The notes beneath the pieces were generated by a model. That model worked only from the letters and a program-made list of their open reading frames with translations, did not search any database and was not told where the DNA came from. From Tamarix chinensis (taxonomy: Eukaryota; Streptophyta; Magnoliopsida; Caryophyllales; Tamaricaceae): a stretch of DNA of 64,000 nt. Location: contig CM060177.1 in NCBI GenBank assembly GCA_030549775.1, positions 53,570,638 through 53,634,637 on the forward strand, read 5' to 3'. Of this stretch, positions 47,858 through 58,709 are shown piece by piece. Position 1 is the first letter of the stretch. The number at the start of each line of letters is the position of its first letter. Both the position numbers and the translations under genes were made by a program.

Positions 47858-48432
47858 ATTGTTTTTGATGTCCTACTTTTATATCAAGGGGAAATGTGCT
47901 ATCTTGTTACTGTTGAGTTTGGTGAGCTCTTAGTTGTAGTGAGATATTAGAATCTTATTGTTTTGATCCGTTATTACTATCACTTTCCTTATGATTAATA
48001 CTTTATAATAATTTCACTAATGTGACACCATGCATATAATTCTTACTTTAAAGAGTAATGGTTTCTGACCCTTAATAGAAGATTAAATGTTTAATTCATG
48101 TTTAGTTTTCTTGTTCTTATTGTCATCTTTGGTTGTATTAGTTGTTTGGTTGTGTTTGCCTTATCTTTAATGAAATACTTTTCTTTCTCATGTTAATTTC
48201 TTGTGATTCATGTGTAGTTATCCCAACACATCGCTAAGAGGAGAAACTATAGACGACTATTGTTTAAGCATTTTGTTACATGTAAGAAGAGGTTAATGGT
48301 GATTGTTTTTGTCGTAAACCTATGTGACAACTTTTTAGATTTCATTTAGTGATCTTTTTATGAACATTTGGTAAAGTAATTTTTTGTATAAATATAATAG
48401 GATGTCTTTTTATATATCTTATTATATATATA
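47858..48432. other. CACTA interior, T-rich, no feature recognised
   Basis: No coding or repeat signal seen. Confidence 0.4.
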
Positions 48433-48650
48433 TATTAGGTTTAGGTTGTATATAACTAATTGTGATTATGACAGGTTTTGGATATAGTATGGATTGTATA
48501 TATATGGATTTGGATATAGTATGGAGTGTATAAATCAGGTTCATGTTGTATATAACCGATTATGTATAAAGCAGATTTAGGTTGAATATAACCGTGTAAA
48601 TAGTAGGTTTTGAATATAGTATGGATTGTATATGGCAGGATGTAAGATGA
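48433..48650 (+). repeat. Short tandem repeat of ATATAGTATGGATTGTATAT type
   Basis: GGTTTTGGATATAGTATGGA recurs three times, alternating with GGTT(C/T)ATGTTGTATATAACC-like units at roughly 50-60 bp spacing. Confidence 0.7.
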
Positions 48651-48689
48651 ATTTGTAAAATTTTAACACCTAAATTTTACATTAACAAT

Positions 48690-49320
48690 GAGTAAGTTTC
48701 AATGGTTAGTGGTATAATTTATGATTTAATTTTGAAAGAATTTTCATGGCGAGTAAGTTTCAAATATTCGACAGCAAGTAACCACCAGTTGTAAAATGAA
48801 ACAAACAATGGGTAAGTTGAATAATCACAATGGTTAAATACCTGTTGTTAAAAAACATAGACATCGAGTAAATGTATATTTAAAATAGTTTAACACTCAT
48901 TAAAAGTCATAGATAACGGGTAAATGATACATTTAAAATAGTTGAATACTTGTTGTTGTACATTAATGAAAGCAGGTAAGTGTAATATTGACAATGGTTA
49001 AATACCCATTGTCAAATCTAAAAGATAGCGGGTAACATCATTTGCAACGGTTAAACACCCCTTGTCGAAGCTAAAAGACAACAGGTAAATGTAGCATTTA
49101 TAATAGTTAAATACTCGTTGCTAAAGCTAAGAAACAATGGGTAAATCAACATTTACAATGGTTAAATACCCATTGTTGAAGATAAAAGATAGCGGGTACG
49201 CTTAATATTGACAACAGTTAAACACCCATTATAAAAGATTTTATTCAATGGTGACCATAACCATTGTCTTTTAAGCCTCTTAAAGACATCACATAAATTT
49301 ACAATGGTTGTTACCTGTTG
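48690..49320 (+). repeat. CACTA right subterminal array, ~54-60 bp period
   Basis: A unit of the form ACAATGGTTAAATACCCATTGT followed by GATAGCGGGTAA recurs about ten times. The GGGTAA-type anchor is at about 48803, 48858, 48913, 48973, 49027, 49081, 49135 and 49191. Each unit holds an inverted pair (ACAATGG / CCATTGT). Subterminal arrays are the usual transposase-binding regions of CACTA elements. Confidence 0.85.
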
Positions 49321-49867
49321 TAGATTATGCACAAAACTATTGTCATTAACTGTTTATGTTGTAGTGTTAGGAGAAAGAATAGGTAAGGCACGTTGTGTTC
49401 GGGGATGAAAACACAACACAAAGGGAGAAGGAGAATAAGATGAGGAGGGGGTTTAAGAAGAGGATTAGGGTTTCAGCAAGAAAAACAAGGGGAGGGAAAC
49501 ATGGAAGAAAGGGAGATATGTTGTAGGAGAAAATTATGCTGGGTAAGGAATGGGGGAAAAGATGATAGAAAATCTAGCATAGGTGAGGACCATAGGTTAA
49601 GGTAATTATTTAGGTGAAGAAATAGGGTAGATATTCAGCTACACTAATTCCGGTTACGTGACGTAATGGATACCAATTAAGGTCTACCTTAGAATTTAAG
49701 AACACACTCTTTAACAATTATAACGTTCAAAAAATTTATATCTAATATATCATACTAACAAAACACATATTAATAATATTTTTAATACAAAACACTATAA
49801 TAATTATTATAACTAATATACATAATTACCAGTTTGTAGTTAGGGTTTGCGAAAACAAGGTATTACA

Positions 49868-50810
49868 ATGCTCCCATAAAACATATAGTCACATGTTGAA
49901 AATAATATATCATACTAAAGAAAACCTCACAAGAACACTTAGAACATGCCTTACATGGAATTGATACAAAACTATTCACGTTATCAGGGATTCAAACCTT
50001 ATAATACTTTACCATTATTATATAAATATCTCTACTATCATACTTACACATTCACCACTTGGATCATATGTATCTCACTTTAGAATAGGGTAATGTATTT
50101 GATACATAGGGAAACACATGCTTAAAATAAATATAAAAACATGTTATTGCATGTACTTAGAACACATTATACGTTTACACTATTTAAACTATTCATTCTA
50201 TTTCTTAATATTCATAATTATTCACACTATTCATCAAGACCCTATAATAATATAATTAAACACTTAGAATATAAAACTAAATGCTTAGATTGTAAAATTC
50301 ACATGCATGCAAGGTGCATAGGTTATTTTATTCTTTATATATATATATATATATATATATTATTTCACAATACATTACATATCACACAAATTCTCATAAT
50401 CACTTAGCTAGTCAATTATTCATAGATATATCACCCCACATTTCCCCTTATCATTATACCATGGTTTCAATTGTATTGAAACAACACTTTTTTTTCACTT
50501 ATAACATGAGACAGACACATACTTATGGGATAAGCTATGTACTCTCACTTTTTATTAATCGTGATCATTCACCTGCACTTCACTTCTTATCTTATAATCA
50601 CTTTACTTATCCTTTTTAGTCCTTTTTTTTCTGGTGTATCTTGAACATCTGGTTGGGATCCTTGTTATAGGGGATAAAGATTCGACTACTCCTTAGGGAA
50701 TAATTACCTTAAGTGTTAGTACTCTTTATAAGGCCCATGGGTCACCTATAAAGTAAATATAGGCTATGTTATTAGTGTTTTGAATGTTATCTAAACTATT
50801 ATATTTCGGA
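49868..50810 (+). other. Probable continuation of LTR copy B1, otherwise unassigned
   Basis: It starts with the right copy of the ATGCT duplication, so it was joined to 37705 before copy A2 inserted. It is AT-rich, with (TA)13 at 50336-50361. From 50640 to 50760 the text (CTTAGGGAATAATTACC, TATAAGGCCCATGGGTC) resembles the middle of the A-type LTR in reverse. No gene. Confidence 0.45.
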
Positions 50811-52564
50811 TATAATATCTCAAATTCAACTTAACCATTTTCTTTTTCTCCTCCTTGTAGTTCTTCTCCCTTCTCCCATGACTTTATTCCATGCAAACTG
50901 AGTTGTGCTCAGTTTGGTTGATTGAAAAAAACTTCTCCAACTATTACCAAGCCTTCACTCTTCCATCATATCCCTACCTCACTTAAGTAACCTTCACACC
51001 ATCCACTGCTATGCTCTGTTCATTTGCACACACCACACCACCACACCTCACCCTTTGTATGTCTCAGTATCCACACACTATCTACCACCATAAATCCCCA
51101 CCACCACGTCAACTCTTCAGACATCAAAACCCCAAGCTGCATCTAAACATCACATAGCATCTCACCACTTGCAACCAAAACTCACACAAATAACCCTCAC
51201 CTCACATAACCTCACCTTCATTGAGTCAACCCTTGAAACAATCCCCCACCTAGCTATGTCATTCACCCACATAGCACCCCCATTGATTGCATCATCCCCT
51301 TATGTAATTCACCTCCTTCTTGCGCCCATCTCCCATGCAGCAAGGCCATATTCATGCCACACCTTCACACAACTTGAGTTCCTCCATTTTTCTCAATTCT
51401 TACTCACTTTATAAACTTATTTACCTTATAATTTCCTTGGATATTTTACTAATTTATAACCTTATTTTATTCTAAGTACTTATGTGATTTTCTAGTGTTC
51501 TTGGAGGAGGAGTCATGGGGTAAACTTTCTTAGAGATCAAAGACACATTAAGTAAGGATATGTGTTGTATTTTAGGGTTTTTGGTGCTATATGTGGATTT
51601 TATATATCCACATGCATAATATTTTTATAGTTAGTGAATCATTTGGTTAATGTCATCATATGATGATGTTACATTGTGATATGGGAAATGTGAGTATTAT
51701 GTGACGACATGCGATTATGTGTATCATTTAGTTGAATATGTTTATTAAATTTAGTATGGTGCAATAGTCCATTATCTTAATTGTGTTTATATAATGGTTT
51801 GTAAATAAGAATAAAGATTATCATTATGGTGTAGATATTGAATGTTGGGAATCAATGATGTTGGGCCGTGTAGGGTTTCTGAGAAAATTTGGGTGTTTTG
51901 GCTATCTTAAAGGTAATTGGGTCGTTTCATGACTTTGTGGGAAGTAATTATGGTATGATAATCATGGAAAGTTTTATAAATGATTTCATGAATAATATGA
52001 ATAAATGAAGGTTAAGTAGGGTACAATTTACCTAAAAAGAGACTTTGAGACCTTTAAGAAAGATAAGGATATTTTGATTAATATGAGCTAAAAATAAAAT
52101 TTTTATATACTAAGATGGTTAGGGCTTTATGATATGCTAAGTTTTGAGAAATGATCGGGGAAATTATGAGCAAAGAAAGTTTAATATTATGAGAAAAAGG
52201 ATAAATTCGGAATTGTAACCCTCTAGGCAAGCTTGTTATCACATGTGTAAAATGATGGACTTAGACCTTAGTTTATAGATATTTTGTCTATATTTATATA
52301 TTAGAAAGGTGTGCTACACTTGGTGCTTAAATGAATATTATGGAAGAAGTTACATCGATCTTGTGAAATTAGAGTTTCATAGGGGCATCGTGGCCATTCC
52401 TTTAAGGAATGAACCAAATGTCTGTTAATTGAGTTTTACGTACCATGCATACTTATGATGAGCTTATATGTCAACATCAAATAGTCAGTTGTTTAATCAT
52501 AAATTAATATTTAAAGTGAAAGATCACATGAGTAAGCAAAACGGTAAAATTTGGGAATTCTACA
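50811..52564 (-). repeat. LTR of the TGTAA-type family (copy A3), internally shortened
   Basis: On the minus strand it begins TGTAGAATTCCCAAATTTTA and ends near GAGATATTATA. It has the pyrimidine block (50850-51420 on the plus strand) and then TTCTTGGAGGAGG, as in A1. At 1.75 kb it lacks more than 1 kb of the middle. The flanks tcgga and gccat do not match. Confidence 0.65.
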
Positions 52565-53220
52565 GCCATAATTAGTACTAGATATATTTCTTCCTACCGT
52601 TCCAGTATTAAGTGCTAAGGCTAAAAAGAAACATAACAAAAATTCAAACTCTCCATTAAATTAGAGTAGTGTGTTAACGATATTACATAAGATAAAGCCC
52701 ACTATTAGTGGTTATAAGAGTGAAATCATTTAACAAAGATATAATAAGGTTAAAAGATAAACCTTGAAAGATTCCTGAATAATCCTTATGCTTGTACCAG
52801 ATAATAGCTTTAACAACACTTGCGGCTAACCTGTAAGGGACTCTACCTATTGAATAGGTAGGGGCCAACCAATAAAACCCTTTAGTACTATGGTACTGAA
52901 TAACCCTTTATCTCAAACTAAAAGGTAGGGCTTGCATGCAACACATCATACTTAAACAAATGTATAAAAAAATATCATATGCGAGCATATAAATAATCAT
53001 AGCCACATAAGAGGGATTACACACAGTAACTAATAAGAATTGTACAATACGAAGTCCATTTGCCTAGTATCTCTAGCATTTAACAAGAGTGATAGGCACC
53101 AAGGCCATACTTATATTATATCAATAGATCATAAAGATGAAAGTACACTTTTAGTCTTAATCCATTAATCAAATATTATTCAACATCATCTCTCAAATTA
53201 TATCCATGTGAGTACAGAAA

Positions 53221-53640
53221 CCCCACTATTATAGCTGGTGGAATGGAATACTCTCCAGGGTAGAACTCACCTGGTCACTATTATTCGCCGGTGGACTGAT
53301 CTCTAGAGTAGAAGGCTCCTGCCACCATTCTTGTTAGTGGATCGGTCTGACCCTAACTCACATGGTTTCCACTATAAGTGATTAGTATTTTTTTCATAAT
53401 TCATTATCATCCAAGGTATGGTTTATTGAGCTCGGGATCCCCCACTATAATAGTCGGTGGGCCGAAATACATTTTGAGGTAATACAAACCTAACCACTAT
53501 TATAACTGGTAGCGGTACACATTCCAGGACAATATGCTTATAGACACTATTACAATTGATGGAATAGTACACATATACATCCTCAAAGGAAAAATGCACC
53601 TGGCTACTATTATAATTGGTGGACTGGTATAAATTATATA
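53221..53640 (+). repeat. CACTATTATAAYTGGTGG repeat within LTR A4
   Basis: The core CACTATTATAACTGGTGGA with changes recurs about seven times at 50-80 bp spacing (53224, 53278, 53316, 53443, 53497, 53556, 53617). Related units occur at 62260-62480 (CCACTATTATCGTTCAATGG). Confidence 0.75.
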
Positions 53641-54559
53641 ATCCATCAAGGCTTAGCTCAATAATCTTTCACTTTACGTGATTAGTGTTTTCCATTTAAT
53701 TAATATAACAAGTCCATTTATTTAACTTGAGGGGATATCACAAACCCGAAGACACAAAGGTACATTGGTCATACTGGCACATACAAGCAACATAGTACCC
53801 TCCAACCATCAACCCAGGAATGCAAAGGTACCCTGGTTGCAATGGTGCATGAGGACACACATAACCCTACCGATAAGGACACCTAATCCATAAGTTTGCA
53901 TACACCTTAAATAGTTTTGTAGAGTTAGATAGAGTAAGATGTAGGGCCTAGCTAAAACATTAAGGCACACCGGCAAAATCTAGAACAATTGTGGGCTAAA
54001 CCACATCTTTAGGGTAGTGAACCCTAAAGAGATACCATTCCTAATATTGAGGTCTTCCACCTTAATTATTAGTTTCTTAATTAAAGTGACCATGAGAAAT
54101 ACATCAATCATATAGTTATCATTTGCATTTGTTTATGTTATTATTAAGTAATCCTTATTCATATAATTACCAATATTAACTTAAATAAAGCACTAAGGCC
54201 ATCCTTTTATCATCCATTTCCATCTCAGAATTCATTTCCATTTATTCACATACTATAAAGGGTTATCATACCATAATTATAATATAGGTTATAGAATCAA
54301 GTAGTCTACACCGATGGATCATGAACCACTTTAACCCTAACATGCACTTCTAACACATCTAACACTCATTTCCATACACAATTAATAATTAAGGCACCTC
54401 TTGCATGAATACGAGATAAACATCATATCATACCCTTAATTACCCATTCAACCCTATGTTATGCCATTACCTCGTGATATTCACAGATTTACCAAAATAC
54501 CCTTATCCTTATAACATACGGGGTTATACTTAAAAAAAGTAATACTAAAGCCATAAACC

Positions 54560-55270
54560 CTTATCTTGTTATTTAATGTTACTTATGTTTTTTATAGAGG
54601 CTTATTTAATCCTTTGTCATATTATATGTCATTTACCGATTTACCTATTTATACTTACAAAATTAGTAAAATACCCCTCTTGTTTGCAAAGTTACCAAGT
54701 TATCCCTTTTTACTTGCCAAATTACCAAATTACCCTTTATACTTGTATAATTACCAACATACCCCTTTGTATTTGTTAAACTACCAAATTACCCTTCATA
54801 CTTATTAAATTACCAACTTTAACCCTCATACTTGTTAAATTACCCAATTACCCTTTCAGTTGGTTAAATTACAAAATTGCCCTTTCCGTTAGTTTAATTA
54901 TTAAATTACCCTTCATAGTTATTAAAATTACCAAATTGCCCTTTTGATTAGTTAAATTACCAAATTGCCACTTTTGTGCCAAATTACCAAAATACCCCTC
55001 TAACCTACTAAATTAGCATTTTACCCCTTTTACTCACAAAATTACCAAGTTGCCCTTCTTTTATGCTAAATTATCAAAATACCCTACTGACTTATTAATT
55101 TACCATTTTACCCCTTTACGTTTATAAAATTACCAAGTTATCCCCTTTTCCATGTAAGGTTACTAAAATGCCCTTATTACTTATTAAATTACCCTATTAC
55201 CCCTTTTGTTCATGTAAATTACCAATTTGCCCTTCTTAAGCTAAATTTACTAAATTACCCTTACTATATA
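54560..55270 (+). repeat. AAATTACCAAATTACCCTT minisatellite
   Basis: About 25-30 degenerate units of 22-30 bp, each with AAATTACCAA(A/G)TTRCCC followed by a T-rich spacer. Two overlapping open frames across it are repeat artefacts. Confidence 0.9.
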
Positions 55271-55919
55271 AAATATTAACACCCATGGCCCATACACATC
55301 ATCCAACACCACCAACTATTATTATTTATTATCAATACCCATTATCACTTACTATATATATTTATGCCACACCTTTGTACAAGAAAAATTACTAAAATTC
55401 CCCTAGGGCTCATATTAACATTTTCTATGCTACGAATGGCCACATTAGCTTATCATGTTATATACATGCATTTAACATCATTATTAACAATAAGGCTCCT
55501 TCCTTAACTATCATTTCTACACCTGACACATAATATAACATGCCTTTCATTTCAACTATCAACATATGCTACAAATCATAATATACTTAACATCACATAA
55601 TATGCACATAAACATATTCAAGAACTATAATCTGCTAGTATATGTATAACCACACATTTTAATAGGGTATAATGGTTACCTTACTTCCTATAATAATTGA
55701 GCCTTACTGGTACCCTGGTTAAGAGTTTAAGCTTTGATTAGAAAAAAATTATACATAAAAATAATATGTAAACAAGTATATTAGTAGTAGAAAATTAAAT
55801 GAATAAATTTTTATCAAAAAGCTTAATTAATACATATTAATACTAACTATTTTTATACTCATAATTAGCAATATTTGCTCATGATATGTTGTAATGCTCA
55901 TGCTATATCGCAACACGAG

Positions 55920-57065
55920 CTACATGCATAGAATGAAGAGGGAATAAGGGTGGAAGAGGGGATGGGAGAAAGGGGAAGAGGGTTGGTTCAAGTAAGGGTT
56001 TGGGGGTTTGGTTGAGGGCTTGTGGAGGGGAGTGAGCGTGTTGGCTGGGTGTAGGGAGGGATTAGGGATGTAGGTAGTGGTCAGGGGCTGAAGATTGGTG
56101 GCTTAGGGTAGTGGAGACGGCGGCTGCAGGGTTAGAAAAATGGATGTGAGGAAGGGAGAAGAAGAAGAAGAAGGAAGGGAAAAGAAGAGAAGAAGAGAGG
56201 GGATTTTTGGCCAAGGTGAGGAAGGGTGGTGCTAGGGGAGGTGCTAGGGGGTCGAGGGGTGGCTGTGGTGGTGGCGGTATAGGAGAGACGATAGTGCACA
56301 TAGGTGGTGTAGGGTGGAGGTCGAGATGGGGAAGAAAAGAGAAATGAAGAGGAAGGTTGCTATAAGGGGTGAGTGGTGGTCATTGGGTAGTGTAGGGAGG
56401 TAGTAAGGGGTCAGAGGTTGATGTGGTGGTTGGTTGGGTAGCAAAAGTAATGGTTAAGTGCAGCAACACGAAATAGGGGAGACCGGATGAGAAGGAAAGA
56501 AAGAAAAAGAGGGAACTGAAAGGAGGGGAAAGAAGGGACTCGAGGGGAAGGAGATAGAGCAGAGGAGAAGGAAATACGGAGAAGGAAAGGAAGAGGGAAG
56601 GAGGGATGGAATTGCTTGAGTAGTGATGCAAGTTGTAGGGAGTCAGTGTACAGGGTGGCAGGGAAGGGAAGGAATAAAAGGGAAAGAATATGGTCACGTG
56701 AGGGGAGATGCATGGATGGGGGAGAGAGGGAAAGATAAAGCTGCCATGGTTGGTGTAGAGGGGAAGTTGGGAAGGAATGGCTTCATCGACGTAGGGTGAG
56801 GAAGAAGGAAGAAGGAAGGAGAAGGGTGATAGTAGGTCAATTGGGTTGGGAAAGGAAAAGAAGGGTTGGCCAGTGCTTAAAAGAGAGAGTGAGGAAAAAA
56901 CGGAGGAGGGGGATGGTTGGGTTGGACGGAAAAGGGAGGAACAAAAAAGAAGAAAAGAGAAGGGCCACAACCCAGCGGGCTAGGAGGTAGGTCACGCAAC
57001 TCGGAGGAAAAAGAAAAGAAGAAAAGGAAAAGGAGGAAATGAAGAAAATGAAAAGGAAAAAAGGG
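55920..57065 (+). repeat. 1.1 kb purine-rich block of LTR A4
   Basis: The plus strand is almost only G and A with some T for over 1 kb (for example GGGGAAGAGGGTTGG and GAAGAAGAAGAAGGAAGGG). It is the enlarged form of the block found in the other copies. The minus-strand open frames (up to 196 codons, Ser/Pro/Leu/Phe-rich) follow from the skew and are not genes. Confidence 0.88.
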
Positions 57066-57362
57066 AATTTTTTTTTAAAATAAGGGTATTTAATTATTTA
57101 GATGGATAAATTAATTTATTTAAATTTTTTGATATTAATATAAGAGGGTAATTTTAGTAAAATATGTGTTTGAAAAATTAATTAAATAAAATGAGTATGA
57201 TAAAATAATGAAATATTCATTTTAATTTATTAAATAATCATATCCATTTTCATACACTTAAAAGTCCACACAATAATTAAATTAATGATTTAAAAAAATT
57301 AAATTATCTTAAATGAGGATTAATTATTAAATTCTAGGTTTTAAAATTTTTGGGATATTATA

Positions 57363-58709
57363 TTGGGCCCTTACTAGGGCATAGCGTCACACGAACAAAC
57401 CAACTCATACCGAGGGCTACAACTCGTGCTTAGGGTAGATACCTCCAAGGAGTAATTAATCCCAAGCTTAAATTCTTCCACTATAAGTATTATTGATTTA
57501 TTAGATGATCACATATATCACATATTGTACCAAATTCTAATTCCCAACTTAAACATTTTTCCTTTATTTTCAATTATCCAACCAACCTCATGGTCAATAG
57601 TCTAAGGCAATGTCAAAGTCAAAGTCAAAGTGAAAGTTAAGTTAGCACTAAGGTTAACCTATCAATATTTGAAGGCCACACTTTGTCTAATTATTCACAT
57701 TAGGCGTATTAGGTTAGAACGACTAAAATGCCTTTAAAACCTTAATTATCCCATTATTAAAAGGGTAATTTATCATGAAAATTTTAAAGATAATAGTTTA
57801 ACCATTTTAGCACATAGGAACTTTTTAATGCTTGGTGATTGACTATATTTTCCATTATGCATGTATTTTTCCACTTAGGTGTACTATCCCTATGCACCTC
57901 TTATGTGTCATATATTCCATGTAACAAATGCATCCATATTTATGGCATGGTTTGACAATTAAGACAAAAAAATAATATCATGGTGCTCACAAGAAAGCAT
58001 TTATAGCCCTAGAGCATGTGAAAAACAAAAATAATAATCTAAGCCTATTTATACATGTACGCTTTCATGCTATAAATATCTCAACCCTATTTATTACATA
58101 CATTGATAATAATGGAATGATTAACATAAAATAAACATAATATCTTGGAAAGGTCAAAAACCCTACACATGTATGCATTAAGTGTTTTACACATTTCCCA
58201 TGAATACACCTCACATTTAATGGTAAATTGGATGTATATGCTAACTATTTAAGATCACGTTGTCATATTATCAATCATTTCATAAAAATTGCATAAAATG
58301 AAACTCTAGCATGAATATAGGTATAAAAAATATCTATCATTCTTACATACAAGTTCTACCATCTCATAAGCGATTAGATATATATAAATCCAAGCTATAT
58401 AAATGCATAAAAGTTATTTTCACCATGACACCTTAAGGGTTAAATAAGCAAGCGACATCCAAAAAAACATATAATAGAATCTATTGTGATGCAAAATCTA
58501 ATGAAATAAACAAAAACCAAATAAAAAAGGGATAGAAAATAACTGACGCAAAGGATGCTATGTGAGGCAACAATGCAACAATGGAGTAATCAATGGATGA
58601 AACTCAAGTTTTAAGGGCTTAACACTGTGAGCTCTCCATGCCACAAGGAGTGAGAAGTGTCACCGACTCACAAAGGGAGAGAGGGAACCTCATCATCCAT
58701 TCAAGAAGG
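57363..58709 (+). repeat. Partial LTR of the TGTAA-type family (copy A5)
   Basis: Only the middle and purine part remain. CTTAGGGTAGATACCTCC and AACATTTTTCCTTTATTTTC (57430-57560) match 38917 and 39044 of copy A2. CCTCATGGTCAATAGTCTAA matches CCTAAGGTCATCGGTCTAA. It ends where copy A6 begins. Confidence 0.7.

Larger units (their letters stand above)
40459..49366 (+). mobile_element. CACTA (En/Spm-like) transposon, inactive
   Basis: The left end reads CACTGCTACAAAAGTTATTT and the inverted right end CACTACAACATAAACAGTTA; both carry the CACTAC-type terminus of this superfamily. The flanks are ttg and tta, a 3 bp duplication with one change. Subterminal repeats with ACAATGGTTAAA words are present at both ends. 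The interior holds a Ulp1-type peptidase relic, common in large plant CACTA elements. A TNP2-type transposase could not be recognised. The left end has two extra bases compared with the consensus. Confidence 0.75.
37711..49867 (+). mobile_element. Solo LTR of the large TGTAA-type family (copy A2), split by CACTA
   Basis: The start reads TTTAATAATCCTAATTTTAC (TG changed to TT) and the end GGTATTACA. A perfect 5 bp target duplication ATGCT lies at 37706-37710 and 49868-49872. Without the CACTA element the LTR is about 3.24 kb, like copy A1. It matches A1 in reverse at the 5' end, in the 57 bp repeat zone, in the AATAGGGCC-type middle and in the purine block (40000-40440 plus 49370-49560). No gag or pol is present. 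Confidence 0.85.
52565..57362 (+). repeat. LTR of the TGTAA-type family (copy A4), expanded
   Basis: The first ~100 bp are missing. AATAAAACCCTTTAGTACTA (52872) and GTGGGCTAAACCACATCTTT (53990) match copy A6 at 59140 and 59884. It ends GGGATATTATA at 57362. At about 4.8 kb it is longer than A1 and A2 because of the minisatellites at 53221 and 54560 and a 1.1 kb purine block. Confidence 0.72.

Noticed and set aside
54566..54808. Overlapping 67- and 80-codon ORFs
   Set aside because: They are produced by the AAATTACC minisatellite; the periodic protein text follows the DNA period.
56062..56970. Open frames up to 196 codons on the minus strand
   Set aside because: They are readings of a kilobase purine strand, give only Ser/Pro/Leu/Phe-rich text, overlap in several frames and lie in an LTR.
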